Source: Pseudomonas sp. Z8(2022) (GTDB lineage Bacteria; Pseudomonadota; Gammaproteobacteria; Pseudomonadales; Pseudomonadaceae). From it: a stretch of 64,000 bases of DNA. The stretch's first letter is position 1. Every line of letters starts with the position of its first letter. Shown here one piece after another: positions 18,662 to 28,080 of the stretch. Made by a program: the position numbers and the translations under genes. The DNA lies in the NCBI RefSeq assembly GCF_025837155.1, contig NZ_CP107549.1, positions 1,488,001-1,552,000 of the forward strand, read 5' to 3'. The notes beneath the pieces were generated by a model. The model was not told where the DNA came from. It made no database searches and worked only from the letters and a program-made list of their open reading frames with translations.

Positions 18662-19306
18662 CTAGGTTCGAATCAGGTGACCGCTGGCTGGCAGCGGCTG
18701 GCCATCCAGCATTGCGCCTTGCGCGGCAAGACGCAAGCGGCCTTCGGCAAACCAGCGTACGGCCAGGGGATAGATCTGGTGTTCCTGCTGGTGCACCCGG
18801 CTGGCCAGACTTTCGGCCGTGTCGTCTGCCATCACTGGCAGCACAGCTTGTACGACCAGAGGGCCACCATCGAGTTCCTCGGTGACGAAGTGCACGCTGC
18901 AGCCGTGTTCGCCATCGCCGGCCTCCAGCGCCCGCTGGTGGGTGTGCAGTCCCTTGTGCCTGGGGAGCAGTGACGGGTGGATGTTCAGCAGGCGACCGGC
19001 GTAGTGCTGGACGAAGCCCGGCGTGAGAATGCGCATGAAACCGGCCAGTACGACAAGGTCGGGCTGATGCGCGTCGATGGCCCGGATCAGGGCCGCATCG
19101 AAGGCTTCGCGGCCGTCGAACTGCTTGTGGTCAAGCAGTTCGGTCGCGATGCCGGCCTGTTTCGCCCGTTGCAGACCGTAGGCATCGGCGCGGTTGGAGA
19201 TAACCGCAGCGATACGGGCCGGATTGCCGTCGTGGGCGATGCTGTCGATCAGCGCCTGCAGATTGCTGCCTGATCCGGAGATCAGGACGACGACATTGCA
19301 GGACAT
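18662..19306 (-). CDS. purN: Phosphoribosylglycinamide formyltransferase (GAR transformylase 1)
   Basis: PurN (214 aa) transfers a formyl group from 10-formyl-tetrahydrofolate to GAR, the third step of IMP synthesis. Visible family motifs are VLISGSGSNLQALID at the N-terminus, the formyl-transfer region LVVLAGFMRILTPGFV, and NIHPSLLPRHKGLHTHQRALEAGDGEHGCSVHFV with the catalytic Asn and His. Its ATG overlaps the purM stop by one base (TGATG), so the two are translationally coupled in the order purM-purN. The length is normal. Confidence 0.96.
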   Translation of the reverse strand: MSCNVVVLISGSGSNLQALIDSIAHDGNPARIAAVISNRADAYGLQRAKQAGIATELLDHKQFDGREAFDAALIRAIDAHQPDLVVLAGFMRILTPGFVQHYAGRLLNIHPSLLPRHKGLHTHQRALEAGDGEHGCSVHFVTEELDGGPLVVQAVLPVMADDTAESLASRVHQQEHQIYPLAVRWFAEGRLRLAAQGAMLDGQPLPASGHLIRT

Positions 19307-20364
19307 CAGTGGGCTTTCAGGTTGTTCAGCTGAACCTGGGCTGCACCTTCTGCCGCCTCGGTGATCTGGCCGATGACCCAGGGGGCTTCGCCGCTGGCGC
19401 GCAGGCTGGCCAGGGCCGTCTCGACCTGGTCCTGGGCGACGCAGATGACCATGCCGACGCCGCAGTTCAGCACGCGGTGCATTTCGTGCTCGTCGACGTT
19501 GCCTTTTTCCTGCAGCCAGTCGAACACCGCCGGGCGGGTCCAGCTGGCGACGTCGATAACGGCCTGGGCACCTTGCGGCAGTACGCGAGGGATGTTGTCC
19601 AGCAGACCACCACCGGTGATGTGGGCCATGGCCTTGACCGCACCGGTGTCCTTGATCAGCTTGAGCAGCGGCTTGACGTAGATGCGGGTCGGTGCCATCA
19701 GCAGATCGGCCAGGGCCTTGCCGTCCAGTTGTACCTGCTCGATGTCGGCGCCGGAGACTTCGATGATCTTGCGGATCAGCGAGTAACCATTGGAGTGCGG
19801 GCCGGACGAGGGCAGGGCGATCAGCGCGTCGCCGGTGACCACCTTCGAGCCGTCGATGATTTCGCTCTTCTCCACCACGCCGACGCAGAAGCCGGCCAGG
19901 TCGTAGTCTTCGCCTTCGTACATGCCCGGCATTTCGGCGGTTTCACCACCGACCAGGGAGCAGCCGGCCAGCTCGCAGCCGGCGCCGATGCCGGTGACCA
20001 CGGTGGCGGCCACGTCGACGTTGAGCTTGCCGGTGGCGTAGTAGTCGAGGAAGAACAGCGGCTCGGCGCCGCACACGACCAGGTCGTTGACGCACATGGC
20101 GACCAGATCCTGGCCGATGCTGTCGTGCTTGTTCAGGTTCAGCGCCAGGCGCAGCTTGGTGCCGACACCGTCAGTACCGGACACCAGTACCGGTTGCTTG
20201 TAGCCGGCCGGGATCTCGCACAGGGCGCCGAAACCGCCCAGGCCACCCATGACTTCCGGACGGGCAGTGCGCTTGGCGACGCCTTTGATGCGCTCGACCA
20301 GGGCTTCACCTGCATCGATATCGACGCCTGCGTCCTTGTAGCTGATGGAGGGTTGCTTGCTCAT
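19306..20364 (-). CDS. purM: Phosphoribosylformylglycinamidine cyclo-ligase (AIR synthetase)
   Basis: PurM (352 aa) closes the imidazole ring of AIR using ATP in purine synthesis. The N-terminal [20 protein letters not shown], the [15 protein letters not shown] nucleotide site, [11 protein letters not shown] and [13 protein letters not shown] segments are characteristic. It is the first gene of purM-purN-DUF3108 on the minus strand, with the divergent DUF2066 gene upstream. The ATG at 20364 gives the standard start. No purine regulator site was identified in the divergent region. Confidence 0.97.
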   Translation of the reverse strand: MSKQPSISYKDAGVDIDAGEALVERIKGVAKRTARPEVMGGLGGFGALCEIPAGYKQPVLVSGTDGVGTKLRLALNLNKHDSIGQDLVAMCVNDLVVCGAEPLFFLDYYATGKLNVDVAATVVTGIGAGCELAGCSLVGGETAEMPGMYEGEDYDLAGFCVGVVEKSEIIDGSKVVTGDALIALPSSGPHSNGYSLIRKIIEVSGADIEQVQLDGKALADLLMAPTRIYVKPLLKLIKDTGAVKAMAHITGGGLLDNIPRVLPQGAQAVIDVASWTRPAVFDWLQEKGNVDEHEMHRVLNCGVGMVICVAQDQVETALASLRASGEAPWVIGQITEAAEGAAQVQLNNLKAH

Positions 20365-20598
20365 AGATCCGGGCCTTTGGATGGGGAGTTCGTGTAGGCG
20401 CCGACGTGGCGCAGGCTCTTGCGGGGAGCCCGGCGCGCGTACCGGCTGGCGAAGGCGCGCGATTTTATCAGGCTTGCCCGGTAGCGGCCACTCGCGTGCA
20501 TGCCCTTCGTCGCAGGCATTGGCTCTGGTTGCCGGGGCAGGGGCGGCTGTTTAAGGTATAGGCCTTTGCGCACCTATCCCTTCGCGAGAGTTCGCCCA

Positions 20599-21639
20599 AT
20601 GCGTCTGTCTGTCCGCCTGATGATCTTCTGTCTGTCCTTCCTGAGCCTGTCGGCATTGGCCGCGCCGGTTGCCGGCCTGTATCAGGTGCGTGAGCCCGTG
20701 GCGGATGAGCAACCGGAAAGCCGTGACGCGGCCATGCAGAAAGCCCTGCAGACCCTGGTGCTGCGCCTGACCGGCGATGCCAGGGCGTTGCAGAACCCTG
20801 CGCTGGAAGGGTTGCGCAAGGACCCGCAGCAGATCGTCAGCCAATACGGTGTCGAAGATAATGCGCTGGTGGTCGAGTTCGATCCGGCCAGTACCGATCG
20901 GCAGTTGCGCCAGGCGGGCCTGGCCCTGTGGGGCGCCAACCGCCCGGCCATTCTCACCTGGTGGCTCAGTGAATCGCCTGAGGGCAGTCAACTGATTGGC
21001 GAGAGCCAGAATGCCTCGGCATCGTTGCGCGACGCTGCCCGGCATCGCGGTCTGCCACTGCGTCTGCCGCTGGCAGATCTGAGCGAGCAGGCGCTGGCCA
21101 GTGCCGATGTCTTGCTGGCCAACGATCCGCAGGCACTGCGCGAGGTATCCGAGCGTTATGGTGCCGACGCCCTGCTCGCGGTACGGGCAAACGAAAGCGG
21201 TGGCAAATGGCAGGCCATCTGGCGCGTGTGGCTGGGGGACGAGCGTGAACAGGGCAAGGCCGAGGGCGCCGACCTGGATGCGCTGGCCGATGCGCTGATG
21301 CTCGCCGTTGCCGAACGCCTGGCGCCTCGTTTCGTCGTCAAGCCCGGAGCGGCGCAAAGCCTGACGCTGGTGATCGAGGGGGCTGATCTTGAGCGTTTCG
21401 CGGCGCTGGAGCGTTTGCTCGAGCCATTCGCCGCGCGCCTGCAGGAGATCGACGGTCAGCGTCTGGTTTATCAGGTCAGTGCCAGCCCGGAACAACTGCG
21501 CGCGCAACTGGCACTGGCCCAATTGCAGGAGGTCAGTGAGCCGCTGGATGCCGCCGAGTCCGTGGATAACCCGGAGGGCACCGCCGGTGAGGCTCCGCAA
21601 GTGAAGCCGCGCACCGATCAGCTGCGCTTTCGCTGGTAG
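20599..21639 (+). CDS. DUF2066 domain exported protein
   Basis: This 346-residue protein has a signal peptide (MRLSVRLMIFCLSFLSLSALA) and then the DUF2066 region (PVAGLYQVREPVADEQPESRDAAMQKALQTLVLRLTG). That family is typically encoded between purM and perM/hda in Pseudomonas. Its biochemical role is unknown. ATG 20599 was chosen because it begins exactly at the signal peptide; the open frame upstream is not hydrophobic. It is divergent from purM and precedes perM by 72 bp on the same strand. Confidence 0.82.
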   Translation: MRLSVRLMIFCLSFLSLSALAAPVAGLYQVREPVADEQPESRDAAMQKALQTLVLRLTGDARALQNPALEGLRKDPQQIVSQYGVEDNALVVEFDPASTDRQLRQAGLALWGANRPAILTWWLSESPEGSQLIGESQNASASLRDAARHRGLPLRLPLADLSEQALASADVLLANDPQALREVSERYGADALLAVRANESGGKWQAIWRVWLGDEREQGKAEGADLDALADALMLAVAERLAPRFVVKPGAAQSLTLVIEGADLERFAALERLLEPFAARLQEIDGQRLVYQVSASPEQLRAQLALAQLQEVSEPLDAAESVDNPEGTAGEAPQVKPRTDQLRFRW

Positions 21640-21711
21640 AATTTCCGCGTCAAGACCCAGCCCAGTTCCACGGCGCCCTTGCAGGCGTCGTTTCGCATCG
21701 AGGACGCGAAC

Positions 21712-22803
21712 ATGACCGATTCCACCCGCTGGCTATGGATGGCCGGGCTGTTTCTGCTCGGCTGGCTGCTGTACCTGTTGCACCCGATTCTTTCCCCGTT
21801 TCTGGTGGGCATCCTGCTGGCCTATCTGGGGGACCCACTGGTCGATCGCCTCGAACGTCACCGTTTGTCGCGCACCGGCGGGGTGGTGGTGGTTTTCACC
21901 CTGTTCGCCCTGCTGTTGCTGATTCTCCTGCTGGTGCTCGTGCCCATGCTGGGGCGCCAACTGGTGCGCCTGTATCAGCTGGCGCCGGAGATGCTCGACT
22001 GGTTGCAGGGCACAGCACTGCCCTGGTCGCAAGCGCACCTCGGGTTGCAGGATGACGTGCTGCAGCTCGATCAGCTCAAGCAGGTGTTCGCCGACAACAT
22101 CGGCAAGACCACCGATGTGCTCAAGGTCGTGCTGGCTCAGGCCACGTCCTCGGGGCTGGCGCTGCTGGCCTGGCTCGGCAATCTGTTTCTGGTCCCGGTG
22201 GTGAGCTTCTACCTGATGCGTGACTGGGATGTGCTGGTCGAGCGCGTGCGAGGGTTGCTGCCACGTCAGCGCGAGGGGCTGGTGGTCCGGCTGGCCGGTG
22301 AATGCCACGAGGTGCTTGGCGCGTTCCTGCGCGGTCAGTTGCTGGTGATGCTGGCGCTGAGCGTGATCTATTCCGCTGGCCTGATGCTGGTGGGGCTGGA
22401 GCTCGGGCTGTTGATCGGCGTGTTGGCCGGCCTGGCGAGCATCGTGCCCTATATGGGTTTCATCGTCGGCATCGGCGCGGCGCTGAGTGCGGCGCTGTTC
22501 CAGTTCGGCCTCGAGCCCTATCCGCTGATCGGCATCGGTGTGGTGTTCATGATCGGCCAGTTGCTCGAAGGCATGGTGCTGACGCCCATGCTGGTGGGGG
22601 ACCGCATCGGTCTGCATCCGGTGGCGGTGATCTTCGCCATTCTCGCCGGTGGGCAGCTGTTCGGCTTTACCGGTGTGCTGCTGGCCCTGCCGGTTGCTGC
22701 GGTGATCATGGTTCTGCTGCGCCATGCTCATGATTTGTATAAACTTTCCGGCCTTTACGGAGAGTCCAACAGCGGTTCCGATGAACCGCCGAGCCCTGCA
22801 TGA
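21712..22803 (+). CDS. perM: AI-2E (PerM/YdiK) family membrane transporter
   Basis: The 363-residue protein has about seven to eight membrane helices: two at the N-terminus (WLWMAGLFLLGWLLYLLHPIL), and a dense helical C-terminal half with GVLAGLASIVPYMGFIVGIGAALSAAL and LLEGMVLTPMLVGDRIGLHP, the PerM signature. The family includes TqsA and Na+/H+ antiporter-like members; the actual substrate is unknown. The start at 21712 gives MTDSTRWLWMAG. The stop overlaps the hda start by 4 bp (ATGA), as is common in Pseudomonas. Confidence 0.88.
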   Translation: MTDSTRWLWMAGLFLLGWLLYLLHPILSPFLVGILLAYLGDPLVDRLERHRLSRTGGVVVVFTLFALLLLILLLVLVPMLGRQLVRLYQLAPEMLDWLQGTALPWSQAHLGLQDDVLQLDQLKQVFADNIGKTTDVLKVVLAQATSSGLALLAWLGNLFLVPVVSFYLMRDWDVLVERVRGLLPRQREGLVVRLAGECHEVLGAFLRGQLLVMLALSVIYSAGLMLVGLELGLLIGVLAGLASIVPYMGFIVGIGAALSAALFQFGLEPYPLIGIGVVFMIGQLLEGMVLTPMLVGDRIGLHPVAVIFAILAGGQLFGFTGVLLALPVAAVIMVLLRHAHDLYKLSGLYGESNSGSDEPPSPA

Positions 22804-23504
22804 AACCTATCCAGCTGCCTCTGGGGGTGCGTCTGCGTGACGACGCCACCTTCGCCAACTACTATCCCGGCGCCAATGCCGCGGCCCTGGGTTATGTCGA
22901 GCGCCTGTGCGAGGCCGATGCCGGCTGGACCGAGAGCCTGATCTACCTGTGGGGCGCCGAAGGCGTCGGGCGCAGTCATCTGTTGCAGGCGGCCTGCCTG
23001 CGTTTCGAGCAGCGGGGCGAGGCAGTGGTCTATCTGCCGCTCGGTGAGGTGGTGGAGCACGGCCCGGAGCTGCTCGACAACCTCGAACTGTGCGAGCTGG
23101 TCTGTCTTGACGATCTCGATGCTGTGGCGGGCCGCAGCGACTGGGAAGAGGGCCTGTTCCACCTGTTCAATCGCCTGCGCGACAGCGGTCGGCGCCTGCT
23201 GCTGGCCGGCACCGTGTCGCCCCGCGAGCTGCCGGTCAACTTGCCGGATCTCAAATCGCGACTGACTCTGGCGCTGGTTTTCCAGCTGCATGAGCTGTCC
23301 GACGAGGACAAGTTGCGTGCCCTGCAATTGCGCGCTTCGCGTCGGGGACTGCAGATGAGCGACGAGGTCGGTCGTTTCATCCTCACCCGTGGTGAGCGCA
23401 GCATGAGTGCGCTGTTCGAACTGCTGGAGCGTCTCGATCAGGCCTCGCTACAGGCGCAGCGCAAGCTGACCATTCCCTTCCTCAAGGAAACGCTGGGCTG
23501 GTAA
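22800..23504 (+). CDS. hda: DnaA regulatory inactivator Hda
   Basis: Hda (234 aa) is a DnaA-like AAA+ protein that works with the sliding clamp to promote hydrolysis of DnaA-bound ATP and prevent re-initiation. The N-terminal MKPIQLPLGVRL contains the clamp-binding QLPLG motif. The AAA+ core has WGAEGVGRSHLLQA (Walker A), LVCLDDLDAVAG (Walker B) and a sensor/arginine-finger region ending in RGERSMSALFELLERLD. The start overlaps the perM stop. Its last 57 bp overlap the convergent hydrolase gene. Confidence 0.95.
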   Translation: MKPIQLPLGVRLRDDATFANYYPGANAAALGYVERLCEADAGWTESLIYLWGAEGVGRSHLLQAACLRFEQRGEAVVYLPLGEVVEHGPELLDNLELCELVCLDDLDAVAGRSDWEEGLFHLFNRLRDSGRRLLLAGTVSPRELPVNLPDLKSRLTLALVFQLHELSDEDKLRALQLRASRRGLQMSDEVGRFILTRGERSMSALFELLERLDQASLQAQRKLTIPFLKETLGW

Positions 23505-24188
23505 GGGCATGTGCCTCTTCTCGGCTTCCTGCATGAAACCGCTGATTTCCTGAGCGCAACGCTGCGGCTGCGTCTGCAGAATGAAGTGCAGTCCCTCCAA
23601 GCAAGGCTGACGAATGTCGCTGCACGCATGCGCCAGCTGCCTGGCTACCTTGTGTGCGACCAGACGATCCCGCTGTGGCCATAGATGCAGGGCGGGCAGG
23701 TCGAGCCGCTGTAGCGGTGCTTGCAGCGTCGCCAGCGTATGAAGGCGCGCGCGTATCAGTGCCTTGTCCAGACCACGGATTTCCTTCTGTACCAATTGCA
23801 GAGTCTGGTCGCTCGCGTTCTGGCCAAGGCACATTGCACGTAGCAGCCACGGCTGCGTAGCGAGTCGCAAGGATATGGGCAGGCGCTTCAACAGGGGCAG
23901 GGCAGCGCCAGGGGCTATCAGAAACGAGGCTGCGAAGATCACGCCCTGCAGTCCAGGCGGCTTGCGCATGGCGAGCCGATAAGCAACGGGGCCGGAAAAG
24001 GATTCGCCCAGCAGTACGAACGGGGTGCTGGGCAGTCGCTCGGCTATCTTGTGTGCCAGGGCGTCGTAATCCTGCGGCCCATGTTCCGGCAGCTCGAGGA
24101 CCTGACAATCGATATCCCCAAGCTCGGCGAGCAGGGGGGCGAAGAGGGCACTGCCGCCATTGAGGCCAGGCAGCAGCACCAGGCGCAT
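23448..24188 (-). CDS. Alpha/beta-fold hydrolase
   Basis: The 246-residue cytoplasmic protein has an alpha/beta-hydrolase layout: an oxyanion-loop region near the start (LLPGLNGGSALFAPLL), the nucleophile elbow GESFSG with Ser near residue 81, and a late His in CLEGLHFILQTQPQ as the probable catalytic His. The substrate is unknown. Its ATG shares one base with the upstream DUF2069 stop (TGATG). The 3' end runs 57 bp into hda on the opposite strand; the overlapped residues lie after the catalytic His, so the tail may be dispensable. Confidence 0.8.
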   Translation of the reverse strand: MRLVLLPGLNGGSALFAPLLAELGDIDCQVLELPEHGPQDYDALAHKIAERLPSTPFVLLGESFSGPVAYRLAMRKPPGLQGVIFAASFLIAPGAALPLLKRLPISLRLATQPWLLRAMCLGQNASDQTLQLVQKEIRGLDKALIRARLHTLATLQAPLQRLDLPALHLWPQRDRLVAHKVARQLAHACSDIRQPCLEGLHFILQTQPQRCAQEISGFMQEAEKRHMPLPAQRFLEEGNGQLALRL

Positions 24189-24598
24189 CAGGCTTCCCCG
24201 GCCTTCTTGCGGTCGTACTGAAAGCGCCAGCGGGTGTAGAGCAGGGCGCAGCAGAACAGGCCGAAGCTGATGACCGCCTCCAGGGCGCCGAACAGCGCGC
24301 GTGCCGGGTCGATGGCGGCGAGTACGCCCTGAATGAAGTAGATGTTGACCACGAAGCAGGCCCAGGCGTGAGCACGGGCATTGCCCATGGCGATGCCGGG
24401 CGCCAGCAGGGCCAGCGGCAGCAGCTGGATGACCAGTACCACGCCGACGCGGGCACCGTGCAGGTCAGCGAAGGCCAGGTTCCATACCAGCAGCAGGGTC
24501 AGCAGGGAGAGAAAACTGAACAGGCTCAGCGCCCGGCTGAGTTTGACCCGCGGCTCCAGCCATTCGAGGCTGGGCAAAGGCTTTTTGACTCGTGCCAC
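24188..24598 (-). CDS. DUF2069 inner-membrane protein
   Basis: This 136-residue protein has four hydrophobic segments (SLFSFLSLLTLLLVWNLAFADL, VGVVLVIQLLPLALLAPGIAMG, AWACFVVNIYFIQGVLAAID and ALEAVISFGLFCCALLY). It keeps the DUF2069 pattern GNARAHAWACFVVNIYFIQG and the C-terminal RWRFQYDRKK. The start is taken as GTG 24598, two bases past the wrbA stop. The longer frame begins inside wrbA and adds non-hydrophobic sequence. It belongs to the arsC-wrbA-DUF2069-hydrolase operon. The function is unknown. Confidence 0.85.
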   Translation of the reverse strand: MARVKKPLPSLEWLEPRVKLSRALSLFSFLSLLTLLLVWNLAFADLHGARVGVVLVIQLLPLALLAPGIAMGNARAHAWACFVVNIYFIQGVLAAIDPARALFGALEAVISFGLFCCALLYTRWRFQYDRKKAGEA

Positions 24599-24600
24599 GA

Positions 24601-25547
<947 letters not shown>

Positions 25548-25674
25548 GGTGGCTCGCATCCGGCTTGAAGTGGCGGCTATTCTAACCGCCTGCAGCGCGG
25601 ATGCACGCGAACCGATAGGCTGCTTCAGTGCGACTTTTTCTCGCGGCGCACGGTCTGTTTAGGTTTGGAGCCAA

Positions 25675-25889
25675 CAGGCGTTGAAAAACGTAGGCGACGA
25701 CTGCATGGATGCAGGAGGTAGGGCGAAGCAGGAAGCCCGAGCCGAGGCAGCCAGTGCAATAGCGTGGCGGCCCCGCAAAAACAGGCGAAGGACGCTCGGA
25801 GTCGTGCTCGACTTTACGAGCTGCAGATGAGCATTTGCGTCTGTTTCTAACGTAGCAATGGCAACGCAGGTGGTTTTTCAGCGGCCTGC
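25675..25889. repeat. Candidate non-coding mobile element (MITE-like) with terminal inverted repeats
   Basis: The segment is bounded by imperfect inverted ends: CAGGCGTTGAAAAAC on the left and GTTTTTCAGCGGCCTG on the right, whose complement is CAGGCCGCTGAAAAAC. The 215 bp between holds no ORF with a ribosome site. The right end lies immediately before the ribosome site of yihY. The look (GTTTTTCA ends, GC-rich core) resembles multi-copy intergenic elements I associate with this Pseudomonas group, but only one copy is in the window, so repetition is not shown here. Confidence 0.5.
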
Positions 25890-25901
25890 TAAGGAGAGGT
25901 C

Positions 25902-27119
25902 ATGCAGGTTCGTCTCAAGGACTGGGTGGGATTCTGGCTGAGCCTTTACCGGCGCTTCGTGGAAAACCGTGGTGCAGGCAACGCAGCGGCGTTGACCTAC
26001 ACCACGCTGTTCGCCGTGGTGCCGATGATGACCGTGACCTTCGCCATGCTCTCGGCGATTCCGGCATTTCAGGGCGTTGGCGAGGATATCCAGGGTTTCA
26101 TCTTCCGCAACTTCGTGCCTTCCACTGGCGAGACGGTGCAGGAGTATCTGCGAGAGTTCACCACGCAAGCGCGGCAACTGACCTGGTTCGGCGTGGGCCT
26201 GCTGGCGGTTACCGCCTTCCTCATGCTGGTGACCATCGAGAAGACCTTCAACGTGATCTGGCGGGTGCGCAAGCCACGTCGTGGAATGTCCAGTTTCCTG
26301 CTCTACTGGGCGATCCTCAGCCTCGGACCACTGTTACTCGGTGCAGGGTTCGCCGTCAGTACCTATATCGCCTCGCTCTCGCTGGTTTCCGGACCGGATG
26401 CCGTGGTTGGCGCCAAGACACTGCTGGGCTTCGCTCCGCTGCTGTCGAGCATCGCCGCCTTCACGCTGCTCTATGCGGCGGTCCCCAATACTCGCGTGCC
26501 GTTGCGTCACGCGCTGCTTGGCGGTCTGTTCGCCGCCATTCTGTTCGAGATCGCCAAGGCGCTGTTTGGCCTCTACGTACGCCTCTTCCCCGGCTACCAC
26601 CTGATCTATGGCGCCTTCGCCACGGTGCCGCTGTTCCTAGTGTGGATCTATCTGTCCTGGTTGATCGTGCTGCTCGGCGCCGAGCTGGTATACGGCCTGT
26701 CACAACCGCGGCACTGGCGCCGTGAGCCCATTCCCCGGGGCTTGATACTGTTGGTGGTGCTGCGTCTTCTGCTGAAGTGTCAGCAGAAGGGCGAAGCCCT
26801 GCACTACGGTGACATGCAGCGCGCAGGGTGGCGCCTGCCGGATGACGAATGGGGCCAGGTGATGGACTTCCTCCAGCGCGAGCACCTTGTGTGCAAAGCC
26901 AGTGGCTGCGGCTGGGTGTTGTGCAGGGACCTACACGCGCTCCCGGTCTACCAGTTGCTCGAGTCCAGCCCCTGGCCGTTGCCGAGCCTGTCGCAACTCC
27001 CGGCACAACTCGATGAGCCGTGGTATCCGGCGTTGCGCAAGGGGCTGGAGCGCCTGCAGGCCGAACGCGAGGAGCAATTTGGTTCCAGCCTGGCGGAATG
27101 GCTGCCAGGAAAGGGATGA
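25902..27119 (+). CDS. YihY/BrkB family inner-membrane protein
   Basis: The 405-residue protein has an N-terminal membrane domain with about six helices and the family pattern [20 protein letters not shown], plus [26 protein letters not shown]. The C-terminal ~130 residues are soluble and look like a winged-helix module ([35 protein letters not shown]). YihY was once called ribonuclease BN, which is a misnomer; its function is unknown. An AAGGAG ribosome site lies 5 bp before the ATG at 25902. Confidence 0.88.
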   Translation: MQVRLKDWVGFWLSLYRRFVENRGAGNAAALTYTTLFAVVPMMTVTFAMLSAIPAFQGVGEDIQGFIFRNFVPSTGETVQEYLREFTTQARQLTWFGVGLLAVTAFLMLVTIEKTFNVIWRVRKPRRGMSSFLLYWAILSLGPLLLGAGFAVSTYIASLSLVSGPDAVVGAKTLLGFAPLLSSIAAFTLLYAAVPNTRVPLRHALLGGLFAAILFEIAKALFGLYVRLFPGYHLIYGAFATVPLFLVWIYLSWLIVLLGAELVYGLSQPRHWRREPIPRGLILLVVLRLLLKCQQKGEALHYGDMQRAGWRLPDDEWGQVMDFLQREHLVCKASGCGWVLCRDLHALPVYQLLESSPWPLPSLSQLPAQLDEPWYPALRKGLERLQAEREEQFGSSLAEWLPGKG

Positions 27120-27247
27120 CGAAATCTGTCCGGTAGAGGGTGGCGTTGTATGTGTCAGGTGACAAAAAACGTCAGTAAACGGCCTTGTCCTGTTGCGTTG
27201 TGGCTCTGATACCAAGCGGGAGGTCACGAAACACAGTATCCGAGCGC

Positions 27248-27263
27248 TGGCACGCTTTTGGCA
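27248..27263 (+). promoter_or_regulatory. Candidate sigma-54 promoter (-24/-12)
   Basis: TGGCACGCTTTTGGCA has the GG and GC dinucleotides exactly 10 bp apart and differs from the TGGCAC-N5-TTGCA consensus at one base. It points at the small ORF starting 63 bp downstream. An enhancer-binding site was not identified. Confidence 0.5.
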
Positions 27264-27325
27264 GACCCAGGAGCATTTGCTATCGAACTGCCAGCAGGGC
27301 AGGGTCGCTAAGGATGCATGCAGTA

Positions 27326-27526
27326 ATGACAGGCAAAGACAGGGTTATTCACCTTCATCGACGTGATCCGCAGGAAGCGCTGACGCGGCTCAATCGTATA
27401 ACCGGGCTGAGTTTCGCGCGCTGGCCGGAGTCGTTGCTCGAACACGCGGTCCGCGAAGATCCGCAGCCTGCAGCTGCCGATACGAATGCGCTGCCCTTGC
27501 GCGGCCCTGAGGTTTCCTCCGCCTGA
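27326..27526 (+). CDS. Small hypothetical protein
   Basis: This 66-codon ORF would encode a small basic-then-acidic protein beginning MTGKDRVIHLHRRDPQEALTRL, with a RITGLSFARWPESLLEHA middle and a Pro/Ala-rich tail. I do not recognise a family. In favour of its being real are a TAAGGA ribosome site at 27309-27314 (11 bp spacing, rather long), a sigma-54-like promoter at 27248 and a terminator just after it. An in-frame ATG at 27314 is an alternative start but would bury the ribosome site. Confidence 0.6.
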   Translation: MTGKDRVIHLHRRDPQEALTRLNRITGLSFARWPESLLEHAVREDPQPAAADTNALPLRGPEVSSA

Positions 27527-27532
27527 AAGCAA

Positions 27533-27556
27533 AACCCCGCGACGATGCGCGGGGTT
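27533..27556. terminator. Bidirectional terminator between converging genes
   Basis: AACCCCGC / GCGGGGTT forms an 8 bp stem with an 8-base loop. Read on the minus strand it is followed by a TTTT run. It lies between the small plus-strand ORF and the minus-strand hypothetical gene. Confidence 0.75.
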
Positions 27557-27573
27557 GCCTGTTGCATGCTCTC

Positions 27574-27966
27574 TCAGGCCGTGGCCTGGCGGCTCTCGCT
27601 ATTGGCCTGTTCGACCGCCTGAACGAAGAACTCTTCGACGACCAGGCTCTGCGGCGGTACTGCCGAGCGCAGGCGCACCTGCATGTCTTCGATCTTCTGC
27701 CGCACCGGCATGCGGGCGATGCCCGAGAGCAGGATCCTGCCATAAGCGTTGACCTTGCCATGATCGACGCTGACTTCGCGGCGTTTGTCGCCGTCGCGAT
27801 AGCTCACCATCAGCGACACCGGCAGATTGGCCAGCCCGGGCAGATGCAGCCAGGTGGCGACGTTGTATTCGGCCACACGACCTTCATAGGGCGTGACCAG
27901 CAGTTGAGCGACGTCGACGATGCGCGAGGGCACGGAGCCAATCAGCTTGTCTTGCACTTGGGACAT
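27574..27966 (-). CDS. Conserved hypothetical protein
   Basis: The 130-residue product begins MSQVQDKLIGSVPSRIVDVAQLLVTPYEGRV and looks like a compact beta-rich cytoplasmic domain (EYNVATWLHLPGL, SLMVSYRDGDKRREVSVDHG) with a C-terminal helix. There is no signal peptide, membrane segment or known motif. I do not recognise the family. It follows the PilZ gene by 114 bp on the same strand and ends before a good terminator, so it could be in that transcription unit. Coding appearance and a GGAA ribosome site support it as a gene. Confidence 0.65.
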   Translation of the reverse strand: MSQVQDKLIGSVPSRIVDVAQLLVTPYEGRVAEYNVATWLHLPGLANLPVSLMVSYRDGDKRREVSVDHGKVNAYGRILLSGIARMPVRQKIEDMQVRLRSAVPPQSLVVEEFFVQAVEQANSESRQATA

Positions 27967-28080
27967 GGTGGAATTCCAGGCTGGGTAAGACTTGAGTGCC
28001 AGGAATTATAAGCAGTCAGCCATTGGCGAAACTGTGCACTCGGCAGACAGACCACGTGACTAGGGTCGCAGTTTCGCGCA

